This document shows positions 24,409 through 35,183 of a DNA stretch of 64,000 nucleotides, one piece after another (within the stretch, counting starts at the first letter, position 1; each line of letters begins with the position of its first letter). The position numbers were made by a program, and so were the translations under genes. The notes under the pieces were generated by a model. The model was not told the DNA's origin. It saw only the letters and a program-made list of their open reading frames with translations, and searched no databases. Source of the DNA: Sclerurus mexicanus (Eukaryota; Chordata; Aves; Passeriformes; Furnariidae). Location: positions 3,137,939 through 3,201,938 of the forward strand of contig VWZF01002957.1 in assembly GCA_013396755.1 (NCBI GenBank), in the 5' to 3' direction.

Positions 24409-27400
24409 ATTCGCAGTGGAATAAGAACTTCAATTCCTTTTTTTTTTTTTCCCCAATTTAGGAATCAGTAATCACATGAAAAGACCTTGACCATGGGTAT
24501 TTGACACTAGTGGTGTCATCTCTCTGTTTATTCAGACATAGCTGATGAATAATTATTTTCATGATACACTAGATGAACATTCAGTAAGCACTCCTGAAGC
24601 TGTACTGTTTCACTGTGGTTAACAAATAAAAACACTTTTTTCTCTGTAGTAGGCCAAGATGACTGAATACCACCAGAAATATCTATAATTAAGCATCAAA
24701 TTAGGTTTCTGCAGTGTTTTCCAGACAACAACTGGATGTTCTGTTACTCATAACTTATTTGCTGGAGGTTGAGTTTTGCTTTTCTTGCAGGTTTTTGGTT
24801 TTTTTAGGAAGCTTTAGGGTTTCTGTTTTCCTAGTCATCAAGCCAAATTTTTGACATTGTTACAGGAACATACCCTTTCCACGTATTAAAAAATTATGTT
24901 ATTGTAAAAAGCCAATTTCCTCACAATGGCAATTCAATTAAAATGACAGACATCTCAGAGAATGCTTCTTAATTTCAACAGTCAGTTGTAATTCTGTTTT
25001 AATCTTTCAAGGGGTAGAAATGTGCTGTTTAATGTTACATGCCTGTTACCTGCCGATGCAATCTGTAGCCTATAAATCCTCTGACTCCTATCAAAACAAT
25101 GGTATGAAATAATTTTCTTATTGGATTTGGTTAAAGCTGGGAGCTTCCTACCAAATAAAAGGCCTGACTGTAAGTTAAAAGACAGTCACTGAGGAGGCAG
25201 CTGGTGTTTTGGACAGGCAGAGTTTCTTCCCCGCTTGTTTACAGCCAATTCTACCCTGCACAATGGTCTCCAACAAAATCCTGCCCCAGGCTGTGATCAG
25301 GTCACTTCTGAAACAACTCTTTAATAAAATAACTTTCTTTTTCTCTTATGATAAGAGACATCCAAATGTCACATCACTCTCATTATTTCTTACTCTGAAT
25401 CCTTTCCAGCTTCTTTGCTGAATGCATAAACCAGAACTGAGTATGCTCTTAAAGGTCTTAATGTTCAACTAAGAAAAATCTATAAAATGTTATTACCACT
25501 TGATATTCTCATACACTTAAGAATTACAGATTTTGGTCAGCTCATCAATTGATCCCCAGATCCTTCTTTAAGTTACTACTGTCATTATACCCAGTATCCC
25601 ACTGATGACGTACACAAAGCAGGAAAACAATTAGCTGTAGTAGCTCAACACTCTCAATTACAACACAAGTAAATTGCTGCTTGTTGTTTTCAGATCTCAA
25701 CTTCAAAACATAACTAGTTCCTTTAAGTTTAAAATTTATTACTTCAAACCACTGAGACAGTCTGAAATCAGCTGACAGCCAAAATAATCTAGCTTCAAAA
25801 GCCAATCTAAATTAAAAAGATCATCAAGATTGACATCAACAATATCTATGGTTTGCAACCTTTCTGCCAAGATTTGCTACTTCCATATCCTATTGTTTAA
25901 ATAAGTAAATAACATAAACAAAGGAAAAATTAAAGCTCTAGCATGATTTGGCATTTTGAATCAAATAAAGAACCCATAAGTGGCAGATACAGGACACTGG
26001 ACGTTTTGTATTTCCCCATGAGCATCATAAGAATGCAGCATTCAAAAAAACAGCAATAGGAAAAGAGCTGCAAGGCATTAGCAGGTTTTGGTCAGTCTGT
26101 GACTTTAGTCTCAATAGGCTCCTGAAAAGAGTGTCTTTCTTAAGCAGGCAGGAATCAAAGAAGAAAATGAGATTCACCACTAGATGTTAAGAGTCTCCTC
26201 CAGAAAGACTTCTAAAACAAAAGCTGTCCTTAAGAAGATCAGCCCTCCTGCAATGTTACCTATCCAACATTTTTGCTTGCTTTTTCTTTCTCCAGTGTAG
26301 TAGCTGAAAGCAGGGACATTTATCAACCTTTTAGTGGGCAAGATACAATAATTATGACCATCCTGACTAATCCAACCTATAAACTTACTAAGTGAATACA
26401 GCCTATACATGCCACAGTAGGCGGTCACGCCTAATAAGTTTAAAGATCTCCTTCCATTTATATTATCAAAGATGAAATCCAGAGGTGTTTGTCACAATTT
26501 ATAAATGTCCATGGGGCAGAAAGAAGTTATTTTTAGAGACCAATCTATGAGCCAGAATTCAATGAAATCTAATGGCTGCATGTTGTATAATACTATCATA
26601 CGGAGCTTTTCCAGGTTCCCTTATGTACTGGATAGAGCTGTAGCAGACAACACACAAGCTTATGACTCTCTTAGTGCAGCAGAAGCGATATGAAGATTTG
26701 AAATTGAAGCATTTATGATGAGATTTAGTTTGTGATTTGAAATTCTACCTGTCCTTTGTAATAATCTCTCACTCTTGAATTAAATCTCTCAGTGTAGGGA
26801 GGAGAAATTATTTGCTTTATAGAAATTCTTTGGGATATAGACCAAATCAAGGCAGCTAAATGCTTCTCTGCAAATTTGTTTTGCTGTAAGTCAAAGCTAT
26901 ATCTGGAAGGCCAGCTGTGGAAAAGGAGCGTATGGGAGGACCTGATGCTGCATTTTGGAAGTTTGGCAAGGTGCAGAGGTTAGGGCAAGCACAGAAATCA
27001 GGGACAGGAGGCGACAATACACTAGGAGGAGGAAAGATGGTCTGAGGAACTATCTTTAAGAAAAGGAGAGGTAAACCAGGCAACTGCAAACATGTATCAT
27101 ACTGTGACACTGGGACACTTAAAGCCAGGTAAGACAGTGAGTACAGAGAGCAAGATAAACTGTTCTGGAGGGCCTTGCAGCAAGGTGCTTGAGAAGAACA
27201 ATTACCAATAAAATGGCTGGATAAATACTTTTCTTCAACTGACCTCTGCCTCATTTTGTAACTAAAGACGTTTTGGCGTCCAAAAAACATCATAACTCAT
27301 TCTGGGAAACAAAGAGCAAGGATGAGACAGAATATTTTACTTATATCACATATAACTTTAGGACCACGTGAGAGATACATAAAAATCAATACTACTTTGA

Positions 27401-27571
27401 GAAGACTACTTTAGCACTAGTACTGCTTTGTATTTAAGTACATATACTAAATAGCTCTGGGTGCAGGGGAAAAAAAAAATCAAGCTATATTTGAGTGCTC
27501 TCTCTTCATCTGATATTGATATATATATATATGTTTGTTGTCACCATATTCTGATAGCAAAATTGAGGGCT

Positions 27572-27719
27572 TTCAGCCAACCAACAGTTTTTTTCTGTTA
27601 TCAGAATGTATTTATAGCAGTACCTCAGACCAAGCCAGCCCCAAACCTACCTCCTCCCTTCTATTCTTCCCAAAGATGGAGTTTCTCTGTGGATCAACTA
27701 CTTCAGCCAACAAACAGTT
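27572..27719. repeat. Pair of 18-bp direct repeats
   Basis: ttcagccaaccaacagtt at 27572-27589 and ttcagccaacaaacagtt at 27702-27719 differ at one base and lie 130 bases apart in the same orientation. The second copy forms the left arm of the palindrome at 27708-27733. I do not recognise the intervening sequence as a transposon. Confidence 0.85.
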
Positions 27720-27733
27720 GAAACTGTTTGTTG
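27708..27733. repeat. Near-perfect 26-bp palindrome
   Basis: Two 12-base arms, CAACAAACAGTT and its exact reverse complement AACTGTTTGTTG, are separated by GA. The left arm lies inside the second copy of an 18-base direct repeat. Confidence 0.9.
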
Positions 27734-28902
27734 AAACGGGGTAGCATCCCAAACCTGCACTCCTGGAGCTGCCCGCGTCTCCACAGCCACCCCAATTCTC
27801 AGAATGATCTTTACATCTATCTAGTTTACAAGCAAGCTTTAAGAACTCTTCTAAGGATAGACAGCTCTATGTGTCTTGAAATACAGTGCCATTACTCGCA
27901 GTGATAATGCTGGCTTGTGACTTAAAAGGACAGTCAAGCCTTTAATCCTTTAAAATTACAAGATGAAAGAGAGGTTTGAAGCAGTATTTTCAAAAATGTC
28001 AAAGTGATTCACATGTCTAGTTCTCTCCTGCAATTTTGAGAATACAGGCTTTAAAGTTGCTTAACAACTTATTTTAAGGGATCCACATCTCTAAATAATA
28101 AGTGTGCTCCATTTATATAAAAATAAAATAAGAGAGCATGCTCAGAACTCATTCTTAAAAACATTAAGATTAAAGCAATCAGAAGATAGAGGAACAGAAG
28201 TGTTCAGATTTTTCCGAAGTCTCAGTACAGAGCAGCCTGTGTGTGTTTCTATATATAATTGCATCTCACACATCAGATAGAAATGTAAATTGTTTAGAAG
28301 CAAAAAGGGTTTGCTTTTTATATTTCCTGTATACAAATATATATATATTTATATTTGGGAAAAAATACAAAGCTACAGTTAAAACCAAGTCAACCCATTA
28401 CTGAGTACCAAATAACAAGGGAGATGGAGATGTCTGAAGAAACAGAAAAGAAAAAAAAGAAACACCAAAACCAATAAAAAATAAGTTCCATATTCTTTTG
28501 TAAAACTTATTTCTGTTGATTTACTGATCCCTCCTAACAAAGTAGTATTCAAAATTTCAGTCAAGAGTGCCGGACATACAGCCTTCCCTCATGCCAGCTT
28601 CTATGGCCTAGCTCTTCTTTGAACTATTATACAGGTCTGTCATCCTTCACTTCAACACTCCTATTCCTGCCTGACATGGAATACAGTCTGGCTGGTCTCT
28701 TACAGATTTTCCCTTCCAATAGCCATGCAAATATTTCTTTACTACACTAAATGTTATCCCCTATGCTGGACTAGTTAGTAAGCAACTTCTTGCTGCAACG
28801 AAAGCCTACATTCTTGACTTTGCTTTTGGTGGTTATTTGGCTTTATGCAGCAGCAAGGAATGTCACTGGACCCTACAGTTCCTATCACTGTAAATTAATA
28901 AA

Positions 28903-28968
28903 AAAAACAACAAACCAACCAACCAACAAACCTATACACACCAATAACCAAACAAACAAACTACAAAT
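28903..28968 (+). repeat. A/C-rich low-complexity tract
   Basis: An A/C tract with AACC and CAAA units, for example aaccaaccaaccaacaaacc. The 61-codon frame across it is a by-product of the repeat. Confidence 0.8.
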
Positions 28969-30654
28969 ATTTTAGCAGACTAATTGTATGTAACTTATTG
29001 CTGGCTTTTGACTAAGACCAAACACGATAATAGGCAACTTTGTGGTGCCAGCAGCATTGAGGCAATTATAGACCTTCTACAGAGGACAGGAACTACATAA
29101 ATCTCACTACTTGATTACAATCCACACAGAAACAAGGCTGAGGAGAAAGCAGTTATTTATTAATTTCCTACATATTGCATTTTTCCTTCTGTGTCTCAAG
29201 GGAAAGCTGTTCTGTCATATACGAAAGTAAAAAATATATATACAGGTCTTTTCTCCTACATATTTCTAACCAGTCTAAGTATCTGGTTCAATCTTACCAG
29301 GCTGGCATCCAGCCTACATCTCTAGATGCCATAAAACTCATGTCTATTCACTTCTGCAAGTTACCTTCATTGGATCAAACAAAAATTTACTAGGTCTACA
29401 GACCAGCTACTAGAAGGCAATGACATCTTAATGTTATGTGAAAGCCATATGTGCTGAAAAGACATTTGCTTTTTCTCTCTCTCACAGGAAATCAAAGATA
29501 ATTAGGTAATTAACATTGCTATTTGAACAAATGGAAAACAAAATAAAGCCCACCAATCTCATCAACTCCTCATAATTCTTAAATTCTAGTTTATGACAGA
29601 ATAGTGAGTTTTAACAAATTTTAAATTCAACTAATTTTCATCATCAACAGAAATGTTGAAACAGATAAATTCCAAATTTTAACACAGAATTAAAGGAGCC
29701 CTATTTTATATACATATACAAATAAGCATGAGACAAGTTTGTTTGTTTTGCCTTTTTTTTCCACCCATCTCCGCAATGCAATTTAAAGCTTTTTGTCTGA
29801 GCTATTTTTAAATGTTTCACTTCATTGCTTCCACTTATTTCCATTAAGCAAAACTTGTCTTTACTCTGCTTAATCCAATTATTAAACACAAGTTAAACTG
29901 AAAGGTTATTCAGGGAGGTAGAATGGCAGAAAAAAAGACTGTTCAGAACTTTATGTTTCATGTCTAAACTTCCATTTGTATCATATTTCTGTCTATAAAT
30001 AACACTGACTGCATATCATGTTAGTTCTAACTAAGGCAGGATTTCTGCTTCTTAGCACAAAGAGGTAGGCAATATTCCTGACTTCCATTATATTTCATTC
30101 CAAAAGCTACTCTACTCTCTCAGGATAAAGAGGCATCTCTTTTCTTTGTAGGGTACCAAGTCAGCTGCCAGACTCTATTCAGTAGTACTGAACTCTTTTA
30201 CCTGGACTGCACGGGCTGGATGATGCCTGTCCTGAACATGTGCAATCAAGGAGCAAGACACCACCCACAGGCTAGACCTCGGCTTGTACAAAGGAGCAGA
30301 GGGAAAGCTCCGTGTGCCAGGGAGAGGACAGCTCAGGAAGTCACCACTAGAAATCAGAGTAGGTCAGGTATTCTTACAGATCTTTTGGAGAAACATACAG
30401 CTCCATTCTACCCATAGTTTACTGCACAGGCTTAATTTAGCCTTGCATAAATCACCCTCTTGTAAGATGCCCCTAACCTTTTTTCTTTCCTTGACTTTGC
30501 AGCTTTCCACACAGAGTTAATTCTGGGCAATGCACTGACAAGCTAGGCAAACATTTTTCCATCATGTTTATTATCTGGCATTGTTTCAGAACCAGTGCTA
30601 GTTTGTTTTCCAAGTACATCACAGCACCACAGCATGATTTAAGAGCTAAATTGT

Positions 30655-30760
30655 CACACTGGAGACCAAGATTTAAATCCTAGCTCTACTACTGAATATT
30701 TGGGGGTATTTTTCCACAAGTTGCTCCATTGTCAGTGCTTCTAATTCCCCATCTTAAATC
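30655..30760 (+). mobile_element. MIR-like ancient SINE fragment
   Basis: About 105 bases resemble the middle of the amniote MIR SINE on the plus strand. The order is a ctggagac-type start, gatttaaatcctagctctac (compare the family's ggttcaaatcctggctctgc), a gap, then cacaagttgctccattgtca and ccccatctta (compare caagttacttaacctctctg and cccatctgta). MIRs are ancient, tRNA-derived and thinly present in bird genomes. The match is diverged and rests on the order of the blocks rather than on long identity. Confidence 0.68.
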
Positions 30761-32489
30761 CTGTTATCAGCAAGGCTGGACTCTCCCCCTAAGGCTATGA
30801 GATCCATAGGCAATAACTGCAAGTCTTTCCAAAACCTTTGCAGATTCACATGTTAAGTAAAGCAGATTAGGCAAGGAAAACTTTGAACCTTTGCCAGGCT
30901 CTTCACATTCCCAGTTAAGTGCTTCCTGTATTCTCTTTTAGCTTCCTCTGCCCTGGCTCAGGGGTTCAGATAATCTCTTACATGCTAGCTATATCAAGGA
31001 CACAGATGAAAAGTTTTTCACTATTTCAATATGAACAGTTAAATGTAAGAATTATTTTCTAAAAGCTGGGGAAATCTGGAAGGAAGCAGATAATGCACAA
31101 ATATCTCACAGAAGTAGATAATAAATTGCTTTAACAATGCTAAGAGGCTAATAAAAAATTGTTAGTGCAGCAAAGAAACACAAATGCAGAGAACAATTGT
31201 CTGCATAAGTAGTAATGAGTTCACTGGGAATACTAGAGGGTTTTGCACGTTCATGGCAAGTTATCTAAAAATGTTGTGCAGTACATCAGAATCATTACCA
31301 GTAAAATCATTAAAGAAAACTACAGACAAAAAAATTCAAGGTCTTTTGCATCTTCTGCCTTTCTTTGCTTATGTAAGGGCTCAATGGAATTAAAGATGTC
31401 ATTTAGTAAATAGCAACAAATAGTTGATCGCAGTTCATTTTCGGGACAAAAATGATCCAGAATAGCAAAAAATTTCTTAATGTAATTTTTGACAATGTCA
31501 CTGATACATATGGTGTTGCATTCTATGAAAGAAAAGATCTAGTTTAAAAAAAAAGAATCAAGTAAAAGATCCACTATTTTGAAAGGCAGGTTATCAAACT
31601 GTTTTCTGAAGTATTGCATAAATTGCTAGTCTGAACTACAGCTCACTTGTTGCTAAGATCTTAATGCTGACAGCCTAAAGTCAGCATTTGCAGATGAATC
31701 CTTGAACACCATATCCCAAATGTCACTCAGATACCAACAGTATACAGCAACTCAGAGGCAGAGCGTTGCTAGCAAGTTTCAAATTTAAATAGCACCACAA
31801 AAGATTTAGCTTCACATCTAGCAGAGATAACGTCTGGTCTGGAGTAAAATAGACAATGTGCATGCATTGTTTTAAGTAGCAGATGAACAGATACATCTTC
31901 TCACTATGAAGGATATAATTGGGTTTCAGGAAGAACCAAGAAGTATGTTCCCTGCCTATTACCATAAATATATCAAAAATACACATGTGCTTGTACAGAT
32001 ATGGGTCTATGAATGCCATTCGTTTCACTCTGAAACCATCTGACAGTAGAGCTTCTCCTAAATCTTAAGTACAGACTCCAGTCAAGAAAAATCTCAGTTG
32101 ATTTTCTGACACTTCATCTTTAATAGGTTAGAAATAACATATAAGCCTAACACAAACACGACCCAACTGACTGAAAACTAACATATTTTGATTGTTTTAT
32201 GCAGGGAAAGAAGAGAAAAAAATAAAAATATTAGTCCTCCTCACTGAGTAGCTCAGTTTGGCTAACCTTCTAGGGGCTCCCATTGAAAACATGGGCCTCT
32301 ATTTTAATTCAGTAAGAACAAATGCAAAATTTACATTTTCAGATCTATAGATGTAGGATAGATTACTACGCCAAGGAAGAGAAAATTAAAGGAAGTGGAG
32401 GCAGATGCAGATCTCAGCTGATGATGTCCTGTATGCTTAAAAAAAAAAAAAAAAAAAAAGGACCACACCATAATATAAAAGGAAGGGTA
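30761..32489. other. Unique non-coding DNA
   Basis: I see no gene or named repeat. The 101-codon antisense frame at 31723-32028 has no recognisable domain. The poly-A at 32439-32459 closes the segment. Confidence 0.55.
32439..32459 (+). repeat. Poly-A homopolymer, 21 bases
   Basis: An uninterrupted run of 21 A. CR1 does not end in poly-A, and I see no target-site duplication or recognisable retrocopy in front of it, so I treat it as a simple repeat. The length may be unreliable in an assembly. Confidence 0.85.
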
Positions 32490-33020
32490 TGGTCCATAAA
32501 ACAACCAGAGAAGTGCTTTTGCTCTGTGTAGCACTAGCAAGGTCTCTACCAGCATGTCCAGTTGTGACTGCTAAAACTAAAGAAGTACCCAGAGTCTTCA
32601 GAGTTGGCCACTGGATGAGTAATGGGACCAAGTAAAAACATAGAAAAGTATAGCTTGTAAGGAAGGGTTAAAGGAGTTGGGACAGTTTGCCCTGGAAAGT
32701 GAAAATGGGTAATCATTCAGAGTCATCAAGTATCTAAGTGGTAAATTAAAGGAGCTTAAGGTATCATTTTCTCCTCCATGTCTGCTAGCAGTGAAGTATG
32801 GGCTTGCATCACAGATTTCAGGTAGAAAAAGCTTCTCCAACACTGAAAGCCAGAATATACCACTAGGAAACGATCTGAATCTGCATCACAGGAGGTTTTT
32901 AAGAATAGGTTAGACAAACGCTTATGAGAAGTGACAGTCACAATCAATCCATTTATATTTGGATGAATATATGGAAAACACAGCCTCTCAAAGTCCTTTC
33001 AGTTCTCTCCAATTTGCCTG
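32490..33020 (+). mobile_element. Ancient CR1 fragment (3' UTR region)
   Basis: A strongly diverged CR1 on the plus strand. The part around 32552-32640 resembles the family's end of ORF2 (gtccagtt...). The landmark gtaaggaagggttaaaggag at 32657-32676 matches tatgaggaaaggctgaaaga, and aggaggtttttaagaatagg at 32890-32909 with ttagacaaacgc matches the last third of the 3' UTR in old amniote CR1 families. Near 32985-33010, ctctcaaagtcctttcagtt corresponds to the pre-tail block. The terminal repeat is not preserved. Its wording is closer to old amniote CR1 lineages than to the young avian ones nearby, which suggests a much older insertion. Confidence 0.8.
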
Positions 33021-34513
33021 TCAAGTATTTGCAGAGTTTACATCACAAGCATAACTTGAATGTCTCACATTTTTCCCATGCTGCAGCCAGTTTAATGGCA
33101 AAGCATATGCAATTTTCAGGAAAATATTACCCAGGCAAATTGGGATCAAGACAATGAATAACAGAACTAAGACTCACCAGCCTAAGGAGCAGGCAGCAGT
33201 ATTGTACTGCACTTTGTTTCACCATCCAGTTTATAGCCCACAGCAAATCAGCTTATGAACCCAACAGTAACAAAAAGGTGAAGGAAGGAAAACATTTAAG
33301 ATCTGAAAAGATATGACAGGGTTATAAAACACTCCCTTCTTCGCTGCACCACAGCTGCCTGCCAACAGCACTACAGAGGGATGTAGAGAAACGCTGCTAC
33401 AAAGCTACAGGGCCCCAGTAGTGCTCTGAGCACAGTTCAGGACTGAAGACCTGTGAGAACCACGAAGTTCAGTTTACCAGTGACTGACCTTCAAACCTTG
33501 ACAGATTTGCCAATTAATAAAGTCTCTCAGGCACAAACATTAACAAAAGAATAAAAAAAGGAATGAGAGCCTCCAGGAACTGAAGAAATTGTACAGGAAT
33601 AGGTGTGTCAAGGATTCCTTATATTTAAAAAACATGAAAAAAATGCCATATACTGAAATAATATTCTACACATTTCTGAGCAAGGCAGTAGGTGTAATAC
33701 AATAGTTTTGGTAATCACTGTATATAGGCTCCTTTTCTTAATCATTATAGCTACCAGAGAGCTGTGTAGCTTCTGATCAGGTCAGGGCATATAAAACTTT
33801 ACTTCAATTTGAATTGGGTCAAACCAAATGAATTGATGGTGACTCAATTCAGAGCATACATCTTAGCAAAATAAAAATCTGGCAGAATTTATTCTCCCAT
33901 CTGAGACAGTATTATTATTATTACCAGGAGTTAGAAAGTCTCCTTCACTTGTACTTTACTGAAAGCACGCAATCTTTCTTGTGACTATGCTGTCCCAGTT
34001 TTCAGGTATTGTCATCCTGCTGCATGGGGTGATGCTTGGAACTGTTTCAAAGCTGAAATCCAGGGAAGCAAAAATCCTGTTTTTGAAAACTGAGTGGTAG
34101 GAGAGAATTGTTATCCAGGGTTTATGGTGGCCTCTGCAGAAAACTGAAGTATAGTCAGTTTGCTGCTAATTAAAAAAAGCTGATTATCTTTTCAGAGACA
34201 TACAGTCAATGTTGGAAATAGTTTTCGTCACTGGTTTAAAGATATTCACACATGCTTTCATGCTGTTTTCACTTTATGTATTATGTAATAACACTGAGTT
34301 TGAATTCTTAGACTGCAAAATCTTGATGATGCTCAATATTTGCATTGTTTAGTCAGTAGTATGAAAAATTGCTCTGCTTTAGTAAGCATTCTCTAGGTGT
34401 AATGTTTTATCATGCTTTGGGTTCAGAGGAGCACTAAACCCACAGTGACTTTTGTATTGATAACATATGGAGCTAAAAAAGTCGCTGCATCAATCCACAG
34501 ACTGGTATCATAT
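33021..34513. other. Unique non-coding DNA
   Basis: I see no gene or named repeat. The part around 33340-33480 is less A+T-rich but not recognisable. Confidence 0.55.
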
Positions 34514-35183
34514 TATCATAGAATGGTTTGGGTTGGAAGGGACCTTAAAGATCATCTAGTTCCAAATCCCCTGCCACTAACAGGGACACCTTTCACTAGG
34601 CCAGGTTGCTCAGAGCTCCATCCAACCTGGCCTTGAACACTTCCAGGGACGAGTAATCTGCAACTTCTCTGGGTAACCAGTACCTCACCACCCCCACAGT
34701 AAAGCATTTTTTTCCTGATATCTAATCTAAACCTACTCTCTTACAGTTTGCAGCCATTCATTCTTATCCTGGGATTCTATTGTAAAAGATGTTCTCATAA
34801 AAAGTCTCTCTCCAGTTCTCTTGTAAGACGCTGGAAGGCCACAATTAGGTCACCTTGAAAGTCACTCTTTTCCAGGTTGAAAAAACTCAATTCTCTCAGC
34901 CTTTCCTCATCAGGGAAGTGCTCTCTCCCTCTAATCAATTTGATGGCCCTCCTCTGAACTCACTTCAACAGGTCAATGTCCTTCCTGTGCTGGGGCACCC
35001 AGAGCTGAATACAGTATTTCATGTGGGATCTCAGGAGAGCAGAAGAGAAGGGCAGAATCACCTTCCTCAACCTGCTGGCTTTTGATGCAGCCCAGGACAC
35101 AAGTGGCTTTCTGGGCTGTAATTGCACACTATCAGCTCATGTCCAGCTTTTCATCCACCAGCAGCCCCAAGTCCTTCTCAGCA
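34514..35183 (-). mobile_element. CR1 retrotransposon, 3' end, inverted
   Basis: A clear 5'-truncated CR1 in minus orientation. Read on the plus strand it opens with the reverse complement of the tail (atcatagaatggtttgggtt from 34515) and continues through every usual 3' UTR landmark: the block ggccttgaacacttccaggg (about 34630), the tract about 34690-34750, ctcagcctttcctcatcagg (about 34895), ctcctctgaactcacttcaa, and then into the end of ORF2 with tttcatccaccagcagcccc (35149-35168). It breaks off near 35183. It is among the better preserved copies in the window, with scattered substitutions and small indels. Open frames over it are shadows. Confidence 0.97.

Larger units (their letters stand above)
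22136..30654. other. Unique non-coding DNA with some structured spots
   Basis: I see no gene or named transposon in this 8.5 kb. It holds a pyrimidine tract (23078-23135), a possible regulatory cluster (23320-23690), two near-perfect short palindromes (24382-24408 and 27708-27733), short TA runs (27519-27532, 28336-28350) and an AACC/CAAA-type tract (28903-28968). A 145-codon antisense frame at 26856-27293 has no recognisable domain. Confidence 0.55.
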
